In this document: positions 13,525 to 27,300 of the stretch, one piece after another
How the letters are laid out: every line of letters begins with the position of its first letter
How positions within the stretch are numbered: the stretch's first letter is position 1
Source of the DNA: Nymphaea colorata
Taxonomy: Eukaryota > Streptophyta > Magnoliopsida > Nymphaeales > Nymphaeaceae
NCBI RefSeq assembly: GCF_008831285.2
Contig: NC_045138.2
Coordinates: 1,871,143 to 1,935,142 of the forward strand
DNA length: 64,000 nt
Direction: 5' to 3'
The notes under the pieces: model-generated
What the model was told of the DNA's origin: nothing
The model's input: only the letters and a program-made list of their open reading frames with translations
The model's database searches: none
Made by a program: the position numbers and the translations under genes

Positions 13525-13549
13525 TTACAGAAGCGAGAGAGAGCTTCTT

Positions 13550-15228
13550 GGTCTGGGAGGAAGGAGAGAGAGAGAGAGAGAGAGAGAAAGAAGTGGAGAG
13601 TAGACGCGGTGGTGTTCATCTGTAAGAGCGAGGGAGAGCTAGGGTTCTTCTTCTTCTCTTTGGGAGTGCTGCCGAGCTGCGGATGTGGGGGGAAGAACGC
13701 TGGCTGAACGAACGAGTTCAGGGATCTGGCGGACGTCGCTTCACGAATTCGTCATTAACGCGGTACGCGTTGAGATTGAGATCTTGTGTTATTTCGTGCT
13801 ATTTTTTGGCGCATTGATCGTTTTTGCCAGTCGTCGACGAGCTTCTTGGTCAGGATTTGGGGAATTGGAGCGAATGCGGTGGAGTCGGGAAGTGGGCGGG
13901 GTGTGTCAATGGGGAGATTAGGGGAAGGGTGATTGGATCGTGAGGTTTCTTGCTTCAAGTGTTGGGGATCGTCCGTTGTCTCTTTTGTACTGATGGATCT
14001 CGTTTCCCTCTTCTCGGGCTTTTTGTTTGCTCTTTTTCTTTTTCCGGTCTGGGGTTCTTGTTAAGTTGAGGTGTGATGTTGATTTGTTGAGAAGAGGATG
14101 TTGCACTGTAGACGATTGGGATGAAATGTCTTAGGGAACTCGTCTTTTCTGCGTTAGGCTTGCAAATCTCGGCCTTTTTTATGTTTGTTTTATCGTTTAT
14201 CTTGCTAATGAGCTCTTCTGGTTTGTTTCCTCTTCGATCTAAAGTCTCAGGGATATAAAATATTTGTGATGGAAAACTAGTTAAAGAATGTTAGGGTTGT
14301 TTCTCTTCCATTTCAGGAAAGGCTTTTTGCCGAGGATTTTTTTCCTTCCCCATTTCTTTTAAATATTTGTACGTTCAATTTTAGCGACATTTTTTTTGGG
14401 TCAATGAAGAGTAATTTCGGTTATTATATATGAATACTGTGGAGAGAGCAGTACGGCTACATTACACAAAAGTGAGTGAAGTTCGTGGCACGGTTTGTTC
14501 GATGTGCTGGAACATGAAACAGATTCTACATATTTTGATCTGTTCTCTTGTTCCATATCTGAAATGTGGATATGTCTTGCCTGCTATACTTGTTAGAGAC
14601 ATCTTTTGGTGGAAAGTTTTTATTGTCCAAAACGTAAAATAGAAGCAGTTGATTTTGCGTGGTACGTTGGTCAAATCACAGGAATATACTTTTTAAGTTG
14701 GACGTTCAAATATGTTCAGATAATTACATCACGAAATGCGAATGTATACGTTTAAATTTTCTGTTTCTTTTTCTTTTTCTAATTTTACTTTTAGGACTTC
14801 ACTGTGTTGTTATAAGTCGACCAAATTTTATACCTTCCTTACAAGCAAGAAGCTGTTAGTTTATGACTACTTCTTTGCTGCCTAGAAGAGCAAACGCCCA
14901 CTTGAGAAGTCAACGGGTGCTATCTTGTTGGTGTTTTTGTTTCGATATCTTACTTGCATGTCCTAACTTGACTTTTTTTGTCTTTAGGTCGCGAAGGTAG
15001 ATTGTATTATTGTCTGGACGTTGTTACATTTCAAAAATGCAGCCGTATTTTGGACGACTTTCATGGCCATCTTGTAGGAAAAGGCTTTCCCTTGCCCATT
15101 GAAGATTGTGCCGTCAAGAGCCAGCCTTCGGCAATATAAATTGGAATACCTTGAGGCAAGAGGTGTTTGTTGCTGTTTAGCTAAGGATAGCAAAAGGGCA
15201 TTTGATGTTGCCAGCGAAGAGAGTAGAC
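13550..15228 (+). other. Probable 5' leader with a leader intron
   Basis: The GC-rich DNA at about 13.55-13.95 kb reads like a transcribed leader rather than a coding exon. A good acceptor (TTTTTTGTCTTTAG) ends at 14987, so a second leader exon probably runs from 14988 into the first coding exon. Several upstream ATGs occur in this segment. The donor of the leader intron was not fixed. Confidence 0.4.
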
Positions 15229-18200
15229 ATGTTGATCAACAAGCCTCTTATGCTTACCTATCTTTACTTACTGATATACATATTGCTATCGTCTGGAGTT
15301 ATTTTGTATAACAAGGTTAGGCATTCTTCATTGATGTGAAGATTTGTTGCCTTATGTTTGATAATTTGTTTTTGGCTTACAGATGTTGCTATCATATAAC
15401 ATGTAGTGTTTCACTTGAAAGTCATAAGCAGGTTTCACTGCCAACTACGCTGTAGGGAATGAATGAAATTTGGTAACCCAACTTCTTCTATTGTTTAAGA
15501 ACATCATTATTTGTCCTATGTCTATAATATTTTAAAAATGAATAGACAAACATTGTAGGAGGCCATAGGTGACAAGAAACTAGAGAATATATGAGACAGT
15601 TCAATTTATGTGGTGAACCATGGACAGTTCACCTGGAATTTCCATGAGTGGCAAGGATCAAGAAAATACGGGAAATATTGAAGGTGGTGCAGCAAAAATA
15701 AAAATCCTGATTCAAAAGCAAACAGTTCACAGCCTTAATTGGGAAAAAGTATTGGTGCAAAGTTATTTTCCCCTTTAATATGAAGAACCTGAAATAGTGA
15801 AATTCCAACATTTGAGGCTATCAAATGGTTTCACAATTTCTGGCGACGATAAAATAGCATATCAAGAAATATGAATCATGAAACATACTTTCACCAGTCA
15901 TGCAACAGCTTGGTTTGTCATGTTTCCCTATTTTATTTAAGATACTGGTAGCTATATCTAAAAGTAAAATTGCAGCAAGGCCCTTATAATGCCACTATCT
16001 AGTAGATCCCTGAGTTGTATACATCCTTAATTCATTTAACATTTTGTAATGTTTTTGCTGCACATTTAAAGCTTAGGTTTCATGTTAACTTGTTCCTTCC
16101 TCGATTGACAAGATTTGTCATTGCCAAACGCATTATTCTCATTGCCTTTTGTGTTGTGCATGCCAACTTTTCCTTTTTGCAAGAATGTTCCAATCTTGAG
16201 TGTGATATGAAGCCTTCGCCACATGTGGCATGTGTCTTGTGTTGCAAGAAAATTTTCTTACAATCCTTTTTGCAAGAATGTTCCAACCTTGAGTGTGATA
16301 TAAAGCCTTCCCCACCTGTGGCGTGCATTTTATGTTGCCAAAAGATTATCATTCAATTTTTTTTTCCAAAGAATCTATATCAAATATTAAAAAAATTCCT
16401 GGCTTAGTTTCAGATTTGGCTATTCTGGAACAGGATGGATTATGGTCATGTAGTTATTCATCTTTGCTAATGGGCATGCACCATGATGTCTGTTTAACTT
16501 TATACTTATAGTTAAGAAAACATATGGATTCCCTTTTTTCCTTATACCTCATAACTTAGATTTTCAACTAAGGTAGATCTTAGGATTTTGGATCCTTGAT
16601 TTTCTAACAAGGATATATTCTCTTATATATTTGAAAGAGTCAAGGATAACGACATGGATTTATAATTTGCAATATATGAATTTGAAGCACAATGGGAATC
16701 TTAAATCCCTAGCATGTTAGAAGCATGTATTTAAGGTGAGCCCCGTGGTTAAATCAGATCCGGTTTATCAAAGACCCCCCTTAGTGACTTTCATACATGG
16801 CTAGATGTAGTGGTTGGGCAGGACATTTGTCACCGTCATGCACATTTAAGGAGATTACACTTATTGTAATTTCAAGATAATAAGATCGCTCAACCTGGAA
16901 TACCACTATGCCATCTTATACTTTGAAATGTTCGTTTTCATGCTTGATATCTTGATCTCCATGGAAGCGGTTGTCCATGCCCACATATTTATATGGTTGG
17001 TTTTTTTTTTTTTTTTTTTGGGTTCTAAATTAGTTTTCCAGCTTTCATACGCTTGTTTTGTGAAAGTTATTTCTTTTGTTCTTGCAGTGGGTTCTATCTC
17101 CAAAATATTTCAATTTTCCATTTCCCATAACACTCACAATGATTCACATGGCATTTTCTGGTGCTATCGCATTCATTCTTGTTCGTGTTCTCAAGGTATG
17201 GATTTTCTCTTCTAAATGTTATGTAGCCTTCTCAACTTTGTCTTGCAATACTTTTATGACATCCCCTAGCCTTAGCATGATACTGATGTTGAACATTATG
17301 ACATGTGGCCTCCTCAAATTTGACTGGAATTCCTTTTTTTACCTTCCCTAGCCTTGCGTAATACTGATGTTTAATATCCTGATTGTTCCCTTTATTCTTG
17401 TTTTAATGATACATATATTCACATTTCTCCATGTGCATGCACGAATGCGTATGTTGGAATTTTTTTTAAAGGTTCATGGTATTTTGTGAGATTGGGGGAG
17501 CACTTATTTAATGCCAAAATATCTAATTGTTTGTAAATAAATTTATTAGAACAATAACCTGTAAGCATCACTAGAATAGAGTCTTGTTTTCTTTGTTTAA
17601 AATGCTTGAGTGTCTGAAAGTACAATACATAAGTTGGTGAAAAGGCTTCAATGTGTCTTTCTTAGAAAGACCATGTTTGAATAAGTGAGCTAGGATGTTA
17701 GAGGACCGGTTTTAAAAATAGGGACGAAGAAAGGGAAAAAAAGTTTAGATGCTTTCAGATATCATCTCAATGTCTTTATCAGAAGCAAACTTGAGTTCCT
17801 AATGGAGGGTCAAGAATCTGAATACAACATAATACTGTCCTATGTCACATGAGTGCTACGGAATGGGTATGGGTACGGTGGTGCTATTCGGACACGAGAA
17901 TTTTGAAAATTGTGGGTACATGGGTATGGCTAAATTTTCAATTCCCAAAAATGGTAAAATAAAAAAAAAAACATTAATAGTTCATACTTGTAATCCCATA
18001 AAAAAGTCTACAAACAAAACATCACACAAAACATTGTTTATCACAAACAAAACGTTGTTTGCCATAAGAACACTATCATTATCATCATTCTATGATTCTA
18101 GCTTAAAAAGACGCAAAACAAAAAACATGTAATGAACAGAAAATTGTAGGAATAAAACAATACACAATAATAAGAATATGTCAATAAATTGCCAGCATTT

Positions 18201-21200
18201 AGGCTTGTGCCTAAGCTTGGCTGATCAGCACTTGGCAGCCTTTTGTTTGGTTGATGAAGACTGAAGATAATCTTGTAGTTGCTGGTAGATTCATCAAAAA
18301 TTTAATAAAACATGGAAGCAACAGCAACCAAACAAAAATGGCAGGTGGCAGCCAAAATAGCCAGAGATAGCCAGCATTCAGCAACAAATAAATGGCAAGT
18401 GACAAGTAGGCAGCCAAAATAGCCAGCAAAAGATAAACACCAAACATGTAAAATCAAACAAAACATAAAAAGATAGAAAAATCTACTGTTTTACAGTTCC
18501 ATCTTCAAACAAAAACATCCCCAAATAAAAAAAACGAAAACCAATCAAGAAAAATGCAGGTAGCTCGAGCTCTACTGTACAGCACAACTTGTGTTTCGTA
18601 AGTTAGCACGAAAGATTTTTATGGTTTGGATCAGGTCTGACCCAGAACTGATCCAACCCATACCCAATAGCTTAGCCGTACCTGCTTCCGCGTACCCACG
18701 TACCGGATTTCCCCACATACCCGTGTCACATAAATACTTTCCAACATGGTATCTGCCTTGCTATGTTCCCAGTTGTCATCTTTTATACGTTTTGGGTTAT
18801 GTCAATATCTCTTTCGTATACAAGCTTGCTAATTTTTTCGACCACGTATGTCATTATGTGCAATGTGTGAGCAGCCATGCATAACTGTCTGTACAAATAT
18901 GCTCCTTTTTGTGGGGACATTATGAGCAATGTTATTCATGTGGTTTCTAACATGTCTATTGCTCTTATTCAGGTCGTATCACCTGTCAATATGACATTTG
19001 AAATGTAAGAAAACCAAATGACTTTTTTTTGTTTCCTTTTTGTATTTGTATTTCTTTTCTTGTTTTCCTGCCTCCTAATGAAAATTCGTCCATATTGCAG
19101 CTATGCAACATGTGTAATTCCTATCAGTGCTTTCTTTGCATCAAGCCTGTGGTATGTCCTGAACTTGTTCAGTCTGTGATTAAGTTCATGGTTTCATGAT
19201 ATGGAAAACTGTAGAATATAGGATTTTATTGCAGAGGTTTCTTGTTCCTTTTGACTTTTTTATGCTTTTTTTTTGCTAGTTGCCATTTCTGCATAATTTT
19301 TGTCTGCTTCATTTTTTTTTTGTGTAAGATAAACCAATGCATCCTGTACGTCCACAGGTTTGGTAACACTGCTTATCTGCACATTTCAGTGGCTTTCATC
19401 CAGATGCTTAAAGCCCTTAGTATGTACTTCCATCTCCTTTTATAAAAGTACTCTTGTATCATGATTTATTTTCATCTTACATCTATGTTCCATCTGTTCT
19501 TACAGTGCCAGTTGCAACTTTCTTAATGGCTGTTATATGTGGAACCGATAAATTGAGGTGTGATGTGTTCTGGAATATGGTGCTTGTCAGTGTTGGAGTT
19601 GTTATCTCTTCATATGGGGAGATTCATTTTAATGTAGTTGGAACAGTGTACCAAGTGACTGGCATATTTGCAGAAGCTCTTAGGCTGGTGTTAACTCAAG
19701 TCCTTCTTCAAAAGAAGGGCTTGACATTGAATCCTATCACTAGCTTGTACTATATAGCTCCCTGCAGGTATGTGTTGGATGACAAGTAGGACGTAATTCT
19801 TCTCTTACCAATTGCACGTTTTCTGGCTTATTTTCATTCATAACTGAGTGTTTACAGGCTATAAGAGAGTAATGAATATCATGATATTGCTTGTTCTTTA
19901 TTTAGGGATTGTCTGAACTTTTTACTCATCTCCATCATAACAACTGAAGGTTCCTAGGTCTTCTCCTTCTATTTATCAATTATGTGTAGTCCTATCAAGT
20001 TAGGTTTAAGTGAAATACTTTACTGCAGAAGTAGGACAGTTGCAGCAACTCAAGTGAAAGAAGAATGTCCTGGGGGCCGAAGGAAAGAAGAAATTACAAC
20101 TGACATTTTGAAACAGTGGGGAAGATTTGTACTGTAGAAGTTGCAATAGAACTGAGTGATGTTGTTGCATAATTGATCTCATCCTAATAGACGAGATGCT
20201 GAGAGGGTTCCAATTGCACTGAGTACTGGAAAAGGGAAGACTGGATTAAGCCAATAAAAGTTCTTTTGAGAAATACATCAGTGCTTCCTTGTCATGGGGA
20301 GTACATGATGGCCTTTTCCTTTTGTTCTCCTTTTCGTTGGTAAGCTTATGTGGCATTCTCATTGTGGAAATTTCAGTCCAGGAACATTGACTGGTACAAC
20401 AGTACCTTTTCTAATCTATATTCCTCTTTGTGGAGCTTAGGGTTCATCTCTCTTTCACTTGAATCAAGAGAATGACCATATGAAAATAGTGCTTTATTTA
20501 CATCATCTATCATATGTACTATTATTTTTTCTGCTTTAGCACATTTTGACAAGTACAGAATCAGACTTTGATATGATTGTGCAAGTTGCTCAATTTTATT
20601 CCTACCTATGATTTGCAGTGCATGTGATATCCTGTTGGAAGCATTGAGATTGTTTGTGAACGATTCTTCACCTGGTGCCAGCCACTTTTCATGCTTAATG
20701 ATTATACACTTTCATCTTTTGCAGCTTCATGTTTTTGTTTGTGCCCTGGTATTTCCTGGAGAAGCCTGGAATGGAAGTTTCACAAATTCAGTTCAACTTC
20801 TGGATTTTTTTCTCAAATGCAATTTGTGCTTTGGCATTGAACTTCTCAATATTTTTGGTGATTGGAAGAACTGGTGCTGTAACCATCCGTGTTGCTGGCG
20901 TTCTGAAGGACTGGATATTGATTGCTCTCTCAACCGTTATATTTCCGGAGTCAACAATTACTGGGCTAAACATTATTGGCTATGCCATCGGTAGCTTCAT
21001 CTTGCCAAACCTTCGGAGTTTTATGCTTGCATTCAAGCTGATTGGTCCAGGTTCTCACTTTGAACATGATTTTCCTTTGCAGCTCTGTGTGGTGTTGTGA
21101 TGTATAATTACTTGAAAGTCAAGGATGTGCGTGCTTCTACTGCCGAAATTCTTCCAGAAAGGGCATCAAAGGTAGGTCTGTCACTTTTGGTATCGTGAAG

Positions 21201-21825
21201 TCTGATATTCATCTTTTTCTGATATCTGCATAACATTCATCCATTTCATTCTACGTTGGGTTGTCCTGTTGACTGATTGCATATTGTCAGTCCTGATTAT
21301 TTTTCATCATTTACTGAAGATTTGCACTTTCTGTTATTAAACGTACATGAAGTTGGACTGGTTCAGCAATGACGTTTGATAACTCAAATCATGGATTGAA
21401 TAGTAATACTTTTTGCTGTTTTTCTGCTGCATGAAACCCATAGAGCTTTAGGATGCAGGTTCAGCGCCTTAGGGGTACCATTGACAAGCGCACATCATTG
21501 CTTTGATGTTTGTGTAGTATCACCTCATGAGGGTGCTTGTTTTACAGCTGGTCTCGTTGGAAACACTCATGAGTCTAGATGTTCAGCATCTTTTCGATAT
21601 TCATACGGTTGTGGTTTTCTATTCTTTCAAGTGACAGAAATTGTTCTTCCTCTCTGACAGGAATGGCGACTGGATAAGAAGTCGTCTGATCTATATCCAA
21701 ATAATAGCAACGATGGAGGCAATCCCCTGCAACCAAGTGCTGATAACGATGAAGAAACACCTCTTATGGCATCCTCAAGGCTGTCCCACATTGGCAGAAG
21801 CGTGCTGGGGACACATGCAGCTTGA
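15229..21825 (+). CDS. Sugar-phosphate/phosphate translocator-like protein (At1g48230/At3g17430 type), 9 coding exons
   Basis: Exons: 15229-15315, 17088-17195, 18973-19004, 19101-19151, 19358-19419, 19506-19767, 20725-20990, 21083-21171 and 21661-21825; all introns are GT-AG and phases agree. The product is 373 residues, the usual length for this family. It belongs to the drug/metabolite transporter superfamily (TPT/NST branch): about ten membrane segments, no plastid transit peptide, start MLINKPLMLTYLYLLIY. Typical blocks are ILYNKWVLSPKYFNFPFP (junction of exons 1 and 2), FGNTAYLHISVAFIQMLKAL, VLTQVLLQKKGLTLNPITS, FNFWIFFSNAICALALNFSI, and the motif VIGRTGAVTIRVAGVLKDWI. The tail is hydrophilic with an acidic stretch (DNDEETPLM). 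Arabidopsis relatives are annotated as probable sugar-phosphate/phosphate translocators of the endomembrane system; the substrate cannot be read from sequence. The start is chosen because it matches the family N terminus. Confidence 0.93.
16172..16350. repeat. 93-bp tandem duplication in translocator intron 1
   Basis: Two diverged copies begin near 16172 and 16265. Each holds GCAAGAATGTTCCAA, GAGTGTGATAT and a GTGGCATGT/GTGGCGTGC segment. The repeat is intronic and has no visible effect on splicing. Confidence 0.85.
17851..18723. mobile_element. Probable non-autonomous DNA transposon in translocator intron 2
   Basis: An 873-bp segment is flanked by the direct repeat TGTCACAT (17843-17850 and 18724-18731), as an 8-bp target duplication would be. 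Its ends are rich in GGGTATGGGTACG-type words on the left and the complementary CGTACCCACGTACC type on the right, an inverted arrangement. No transposase frame is present. An 8-bp duplication suggests the hAT superfamily, but the terminal repeats are imperfect, so class assignment is uncertain. It enlarges intron 2 (17196-18972) and lies clear of the splice sites. Confidence 0.5.
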
Positions 21826-23640
21826 GCCCTCGCTGAACTGCTTAACTGTTCTCGTTTTGGTGCAATCCCCTGCCTTACATCATGATGGCTTATCATATTC
21901 TTTTCAGGAGAAGTTTAGTTTCTACTCCATTCGAAAAGAAATGCCATCCATTTTTTCCCCCACTGGGGTCGAGGAAGGAGAGGCGATGATTCTTTTCTTT
22001 TGTGGGTTCTTCTCAGCCAAGGCTTCTTGAGGTATAAAGCTGTCTCTCAAGTTAGCTCAAGGGCGAGGCAAGTTGCCATCTTTGTTGCTCAATGTTTCCT
22101 CTGATGCTTGCAGAACCCATGCAAGGCCTTATACGATTTAAAGATTTCACTTGTTCTCCTCTTTCCTTCTTCCGTACAAGCTTTGATTTTTACGTGTATG
22201 CATGTCCTTTTATTAGTCGTCGTGATGCTATCAATGCCTTCATGCGTTTGGCCATTCTCCGGACTCGGGTTTCTCGCCTTTTCCTGACTTCAAATGTTGG
22301 GGTTCGTTGCCAACTCCGTTTTGTCAGTTTTAATCTTGTCCTAGATGATTAAGTGAGCGCACTTCAACTCAAGTTTGAGATTTCAGTGGGATACAGAACC
22401 AAGTGAGATGATAACTAGATCAATAACTCCTTGAAGTTGAAGCCTTGAAGAGGCTGAAGCCACTATCCCTACTCATAGGGTGCATGGCTGTTTCGGGACT
22501 TAGGTAAGAAGTGATAAAAACTTGTCAATTAGAGTGTCGTACATTCACTATTTGCAGTTTCAAGTAGTAGTATTGTTAATGGAAATCAAAGGTTAGATTT
22601 TTACTTTGTCCATGAAGGACTAGCTAAGTTATTTCCTTTGGGGTGTAAGGCGTAGTGACAGTAGCACAAACCTCGAGGGTGCATTTCTTTCTTTTTTCTT
22701 GGGTGCTTGAATCAAATGTTTCATTCTTATCTGAGAAAGAGTATCCATGATTTTATACGAGAGAAGTGAAAATCCTCCTTCTAGAGTTTGAATGGTTTCT
22801 TTCGACGTGGGGAACTGTGCTCGAGCAAATAACACGGTTGGTTCAAGCATAAAGTGAGAACTGATAATATTTTTATAGGGAAGACTTCTCGTACCTGAAG
22901 AGCGGGATATGATCTTCAAATGTATGTTTATGGTTGTGTGTTGATAACCCCTTTCATCTTCTTCTTTACGGGATAAGTAACAAGTCGTTGTGACGCATCT
23001 TCCTCGACTAGAGATGGGGAATGAAAAGCATTCGACTCCAGTGGTCCGATGTTAGACACTTCAAAGGTCTCTTCTTGGCCGTCCTGCTTATAATACTTGG
23101 AAATTTCCTGGCATCAGACATGGATTTTAATGAGAATAAAACTTAAGGTTTAATAACATGTCAGAAATCCAACGTTTGATATTTGCTAAAAAGTTTACTG
23201 TTCAAGACATCATTACTCCGTCTGATATTTGCTAAAAAGTTTGGTTGTTTTGAAAAAAAACGCGTTGCAACAGTATTTTCTTTTGAAGAAAAAACGTTAC
23301 TTCTTGATATGTTGCCAAAGATAGATGAGCAGGGGCCATATTAATATTCTCTGTATCATTATCGGATCCAGACTTGGTAGATCTGGATCTGCATGGCTTC
23401 CAACACAAGGAACTGGATCTGTCGCCAGATCCGTGTACAATATCAAGTAACAAAGTTGGATCGGGTTTAACTTTTTATGTTAATACTGTATGAGTGCACA
23501 CAGTGAAACTACTCGTAATTTATATTGTTCAGAAATAATGGAATGGCCGAGTCATCGTTGCACGCTCCACGATGTTGATAAAAGATTTGAAATTTAGTTG
23601 AATTAATAACGTAACTGGAGTTGTGGAAAAAGCGTACAAA
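21826..23640. other. Translocator 3' UTR and spacer
   Basis: The 3' UTR probably covers the first 0.3-0.5 kb. Beyond about 22.36 kb the sequence is unremarkable spacer. A small patch near 23340-23470 repeats the word GGATC(T/C)GGATC-like several times, as does the stretch near 13190-13320; neither looks coding. Confidence 0.4.
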
Positions 23641-23644
23641 GGGG

Positions 23645-23649
23645 AAAAA
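23645..23649 (-). terminator. Pol III terminator of tRNA-Ser
   Basis: A run of five T on the minus strand begins six bases after the tRNA discriminator base, the normal position for an RNA polymerase III stop. Confidence 0.85.
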
Positions 23650-23654
23650 TGAAT

Positions 23655-23736
23655 CGTCGACAGCAGGGTTCGAACCTGCGCGGGCGAAGCCCAACAGATT
23701 TCAAGTCTGTCTCCTTAACCACTCGGACATATCGAC
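23655..23736 (-). tRNA. tRNA-Ser (anticodon UGA)
   Basis: The minus strand folds as a class II tRNA of 82 nt. The acceptor stem GTCGATA pairs with TGTCGAC (one G-T pair), the discriminator is G as in serine tRNAs, and the anticodon stem-loop CAGACTTGAAATCTG places TGA in the loop. A long variable arm (TTGGGCTTCGCCCGC) is typical of tRNA-Ser. The internal promoter is visible as an A box (TGTCCGAGTGGTTAAGG) and a B box (GGTTCGAACCC). No intron and no encoded CCA, as expected for a nuclear eukaryotic gene. It decodes UCA codons. Confidence 0.97.
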
Positions 23737-23749
23737 CTTGTTGATGACT

Positions 23750-24354
23750 AAGTAAAACATTAATTATACGTACCTGTTTTATATTATTTATTAAAAAAGG
23801 CAATACGCAATCACGCGTTGGTTTTCGATATTCAAATTTAAGCAGCTGGATTTGGCAGTAAACACCATAAAATATCAAGAGTTTAGAATCACTTGTACAT
23901 TGTGATGAAGATTCATGCCCATAAAGGATCTCAATGGATTTTGATATACATTTTCCTTTTATGCTAGACTCGTCTCAGTTCCTGGATCTGTCGTTTCGTG
24001 GTTGTCAAACAAAGCTCGAATCAATCAAGAACCAAGAATGAAGGGTTGGCATTTAAGCAACGTTTACCTACAGGATCTAAGATTCACCCGTCCAAGGATT
24101 GCTCATCCCCTATACCATCCACCATTTAAGTTTCTCTAAAGACACATGCAGCAAGAAAAGACCAATTTGATCCCATATAGAAGCAAGTAGAGAGAGAAAC
24201 ATGGTTTTTTTTCTCAATCAACCAAGAAATGTTTTTCCCGCAAACAATAGAAACAATGACAAAAATTTCCCCATGAAGCGATTAAATTAGCGGTAAATAT
24301 CCCAATGGAAGAATAGGCATGGCAGCAGGCATGTAACTCCAATTCACCAACTGC
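23750..24354. other. Spacer between tRNA-Ser and the SET-domain gene
   Basis: It probably contains the 3' UTR of the minus-strand SET-domain gene next to 24354. No other feature was seen. Confidence 0.4.
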
Positions 24355-27300
24355 TCATGAAGAAGAAACATGTTTCTTCTTTCTGCGCGCATGATTAGCG
24401 TACGTTCTCAGCTTACCAAGAATAGTCCGCTCGCTTATTCGTAGGGACAACGAACCATGCAACTTTGGCTGTTCCAAACTCAAGCATTTGCTCAGTGACT
24501 CCATGTCTTCTACCAACGAAGTGGAACCATATAGCCTTTCTCGCATATGAGCAAGAGAAATAAGTGCATCACATACACGACCAGTTAGCATCCAATCCCC
24601 CTTTTCTGTAATTTTTCTGCCAAATACTGTGTCTATGATCTCACCAAACAACTGGAACTTCAAGGCATCATCCCTGTCTTCAAAGGGAGGTACATGGTAG
24701 CAGAGCTTTGTATACGCATTCTCCGGCAAGCACATGACGTACAATAGAACCACAAGCTCTGGCTGAGGCTGCCCGCATGAAGAAATTTCGAAATATTCTG
24801 ACTTCTCGCTAATACACCCAGAGAATCCCATCTTCCTCCATGTTGACAACCGGGATCGACTGTAACGACTAGAGAAGGATGATGAGCTCCATTCGCATAC
24901 AAGACCAAGGTCCATATTCACAATGTCAAATGGATTATCAGGCTCAGTAAAGCCATATCTGTGCAGCAAGGCAGCATTGCCCAAATTACCATATGTATTG
25001 AACACCTGGAAGAAACATAAGAACAAAATAAGTGTATATATACATAAAAAGTTCATACACTTGCACCAAAGAATAAAACAGAAATCATTGTTTGGGGGGT
25101 TGTGCCATTGAGTGGATGAAGTGGACAGAGGTGGCATTGCATGAAACTCTTAGGCCGTTCATCAACCCCCTATAAAACACGCGAGGACTGATGAAATTTG
25201 CAGAATACCAAAATAGTAATTTGGAGAGGACACGTGATATGGCAGATAGGAAGGCAAACGTCAAGGTCAAAGCTAGGGCTTATAGTCAAGAAAACTTCAG
25301 AAGCCCCTGCGGAGTAGGTGACCATAGATTTTCCGAGAGCAGAAAACCGTAGCTTGGAGAAGACACTTGATACGCCAGAGAGTGTGCCGCATATCAAGAT
25401 CCAAACTGAAGCAAGAACAGCCAAGGCTTGTTGTCAAAAGACTGGCTAAGCGAAGGCATGTTTGCTTCAGAAGCACGTTTTCTGACAAAAAACAGAAACT
25501 GTAGCTTGCACACGTTAACATTAGAGGATGGCGAGGATGGCCATCAGAAAACACCCTTGGCTCTCATGACGGATCAAAGTACCACATTCTTCTGAATTGC
25601 ACCAAATTGTCCTAGTAGCAATAGTTGCTAAACTGACATAAGAATATAGTAGCACCAGTTGCAGAACTGACACCACAATATAGACACATGAACAGGTGCC
25701 AAGCATGAGCCATAAGTTTCTAAGAAAGAGAAAAGGTGAACAAAAGTTGCTATTATAAATATAATAACAGAAAAGGAAGGCCCACCTCACATCCAGCCTT
25801 AACATCTCGCACCATGATCATTTCAAGAACTTCTGGAAATTCTTCTGGACTTGAAGATGTAGAATCCTTCATATGATTGATGATATCTCCATCATTTGCA
25901 TTTAAATATGAATTTCTAGAAGGACCATCATAATGAGAAGCAGTTGATTTCTGGTCAAGATCCATAGCTGATTCTTCCTCCTCAGCATCAGAACTATAAG
26001 AAGTGAGCGTGAAGTGAACATCTTCCGCTCCAGTCTTGTGATTAAAGCTACATTAAGCATGCTACAGTTGTGGTAAAAGGCTTAAAGAAGCAAATGTCAT
26101 CACTGAACTCATTTCTCGGTTTCACCAAACCAAATGACATACTGACGATCAAAATACATAGAATTCAAAATATAGAAAGTTAGATTGTAATAGTGGACGT
26201 ACAAGTTCTACTGCCGTAGAGGCCATCTATTTAACCATAATTTGAGAATAAGGTAATTGAACATCATCGGATTAGCAGTGCCTACACTTGCAGGTACAAG
26301 TTGGGGTCCCCAAAGAAGACACTAGGGAAATAGTAACAACGAATTGACGTTACACACTCAGATTGTAAGGCGTACAAAGGCACACATTAGAAGATAGTGC
26401 CGCTGGTCCTTTTTCGAACTGGAAGATGAACCTCGTTCATTAAACAGAAAAAAAACACAGCCTTTTTCTTCATTCAGTATATGGTGATGGCAAGAATAAT
26501 CACCAGTTTTCCATATAGAACCTTCAATTTTATTTTCACATAATAGCTCCTTAGTCCTTACGCTTCTTCTTTGTTCAAATTTGATTTGAAAATGGGAGTT
26601 TTAAAAAAATAATAAGATGTTCAAAAGTTTACTCGTCAAACTGGCTTCGTGCAGGCATTTTTAACAGAATTTGTAGCTAAATATACGTAGAAACCACTTA
26701 GATAATGAATAAAAAGCAAGCAATCTCATCCATGACAACCTAAAGCGACTAGAAGTCACTCACATATCCGCCAAAGGAACCATTCCGAAACCATGATAAT
26801 CATCTACTTCGAACGACCGAGATGCAATGAGACTTTTGGCAAAGAAATACTGCTCAACGCCAAAATGGCAAGGATCAAGCTTCAAATCTTCATCATCCAG
26901 AAGCGGCCGGATGCACTCCTTCCAGTCCTGACAAACAAGTTTCTTGTCCTCTTTTACTATCTGCCTAGAGACATACAGCATTGAGAAAGTAAAGTCAGAG
27001 AGGAAAACATCAAATTAGTATCTCGAATTCCGGAACAATAATAACGACCATCTCGCTGAAACATTCACTAGCGAAAAGCGTCAGCATTAGATGGCATTTG
27101 AATCATCACCTTGTGGAGCTCAGTTCCAACAAGACAAGTATCAATTTCCTCTGAACTCCAAAGCAGAGGCACGCATTCCTTCTCGGGCAGAAACTGAAGA
27201 TAGCCATACCACGTGGACTTCTCCCCTATGCTTCTCTCGTACATTATAGCCACAGCGAGGCCAAGCGCACCATCCAACTCCATTTCTTCGATCAGTTTAC

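Noticed and set aside
13207-13707. 166-residue frame over the GC-rich leader of the translocator
   Set aside because: It is low-complexity (Arg/Glu runs from the GA tract), overlaps the TATA box and has no domain; the region fits a promoter and leader better.
19454-19789. Reading exon 6 of the translocator as a separate gene
   Set aside because: The frame begins inside an intron, and its conserved part matches exon 6 with proper splice sites on both sides.
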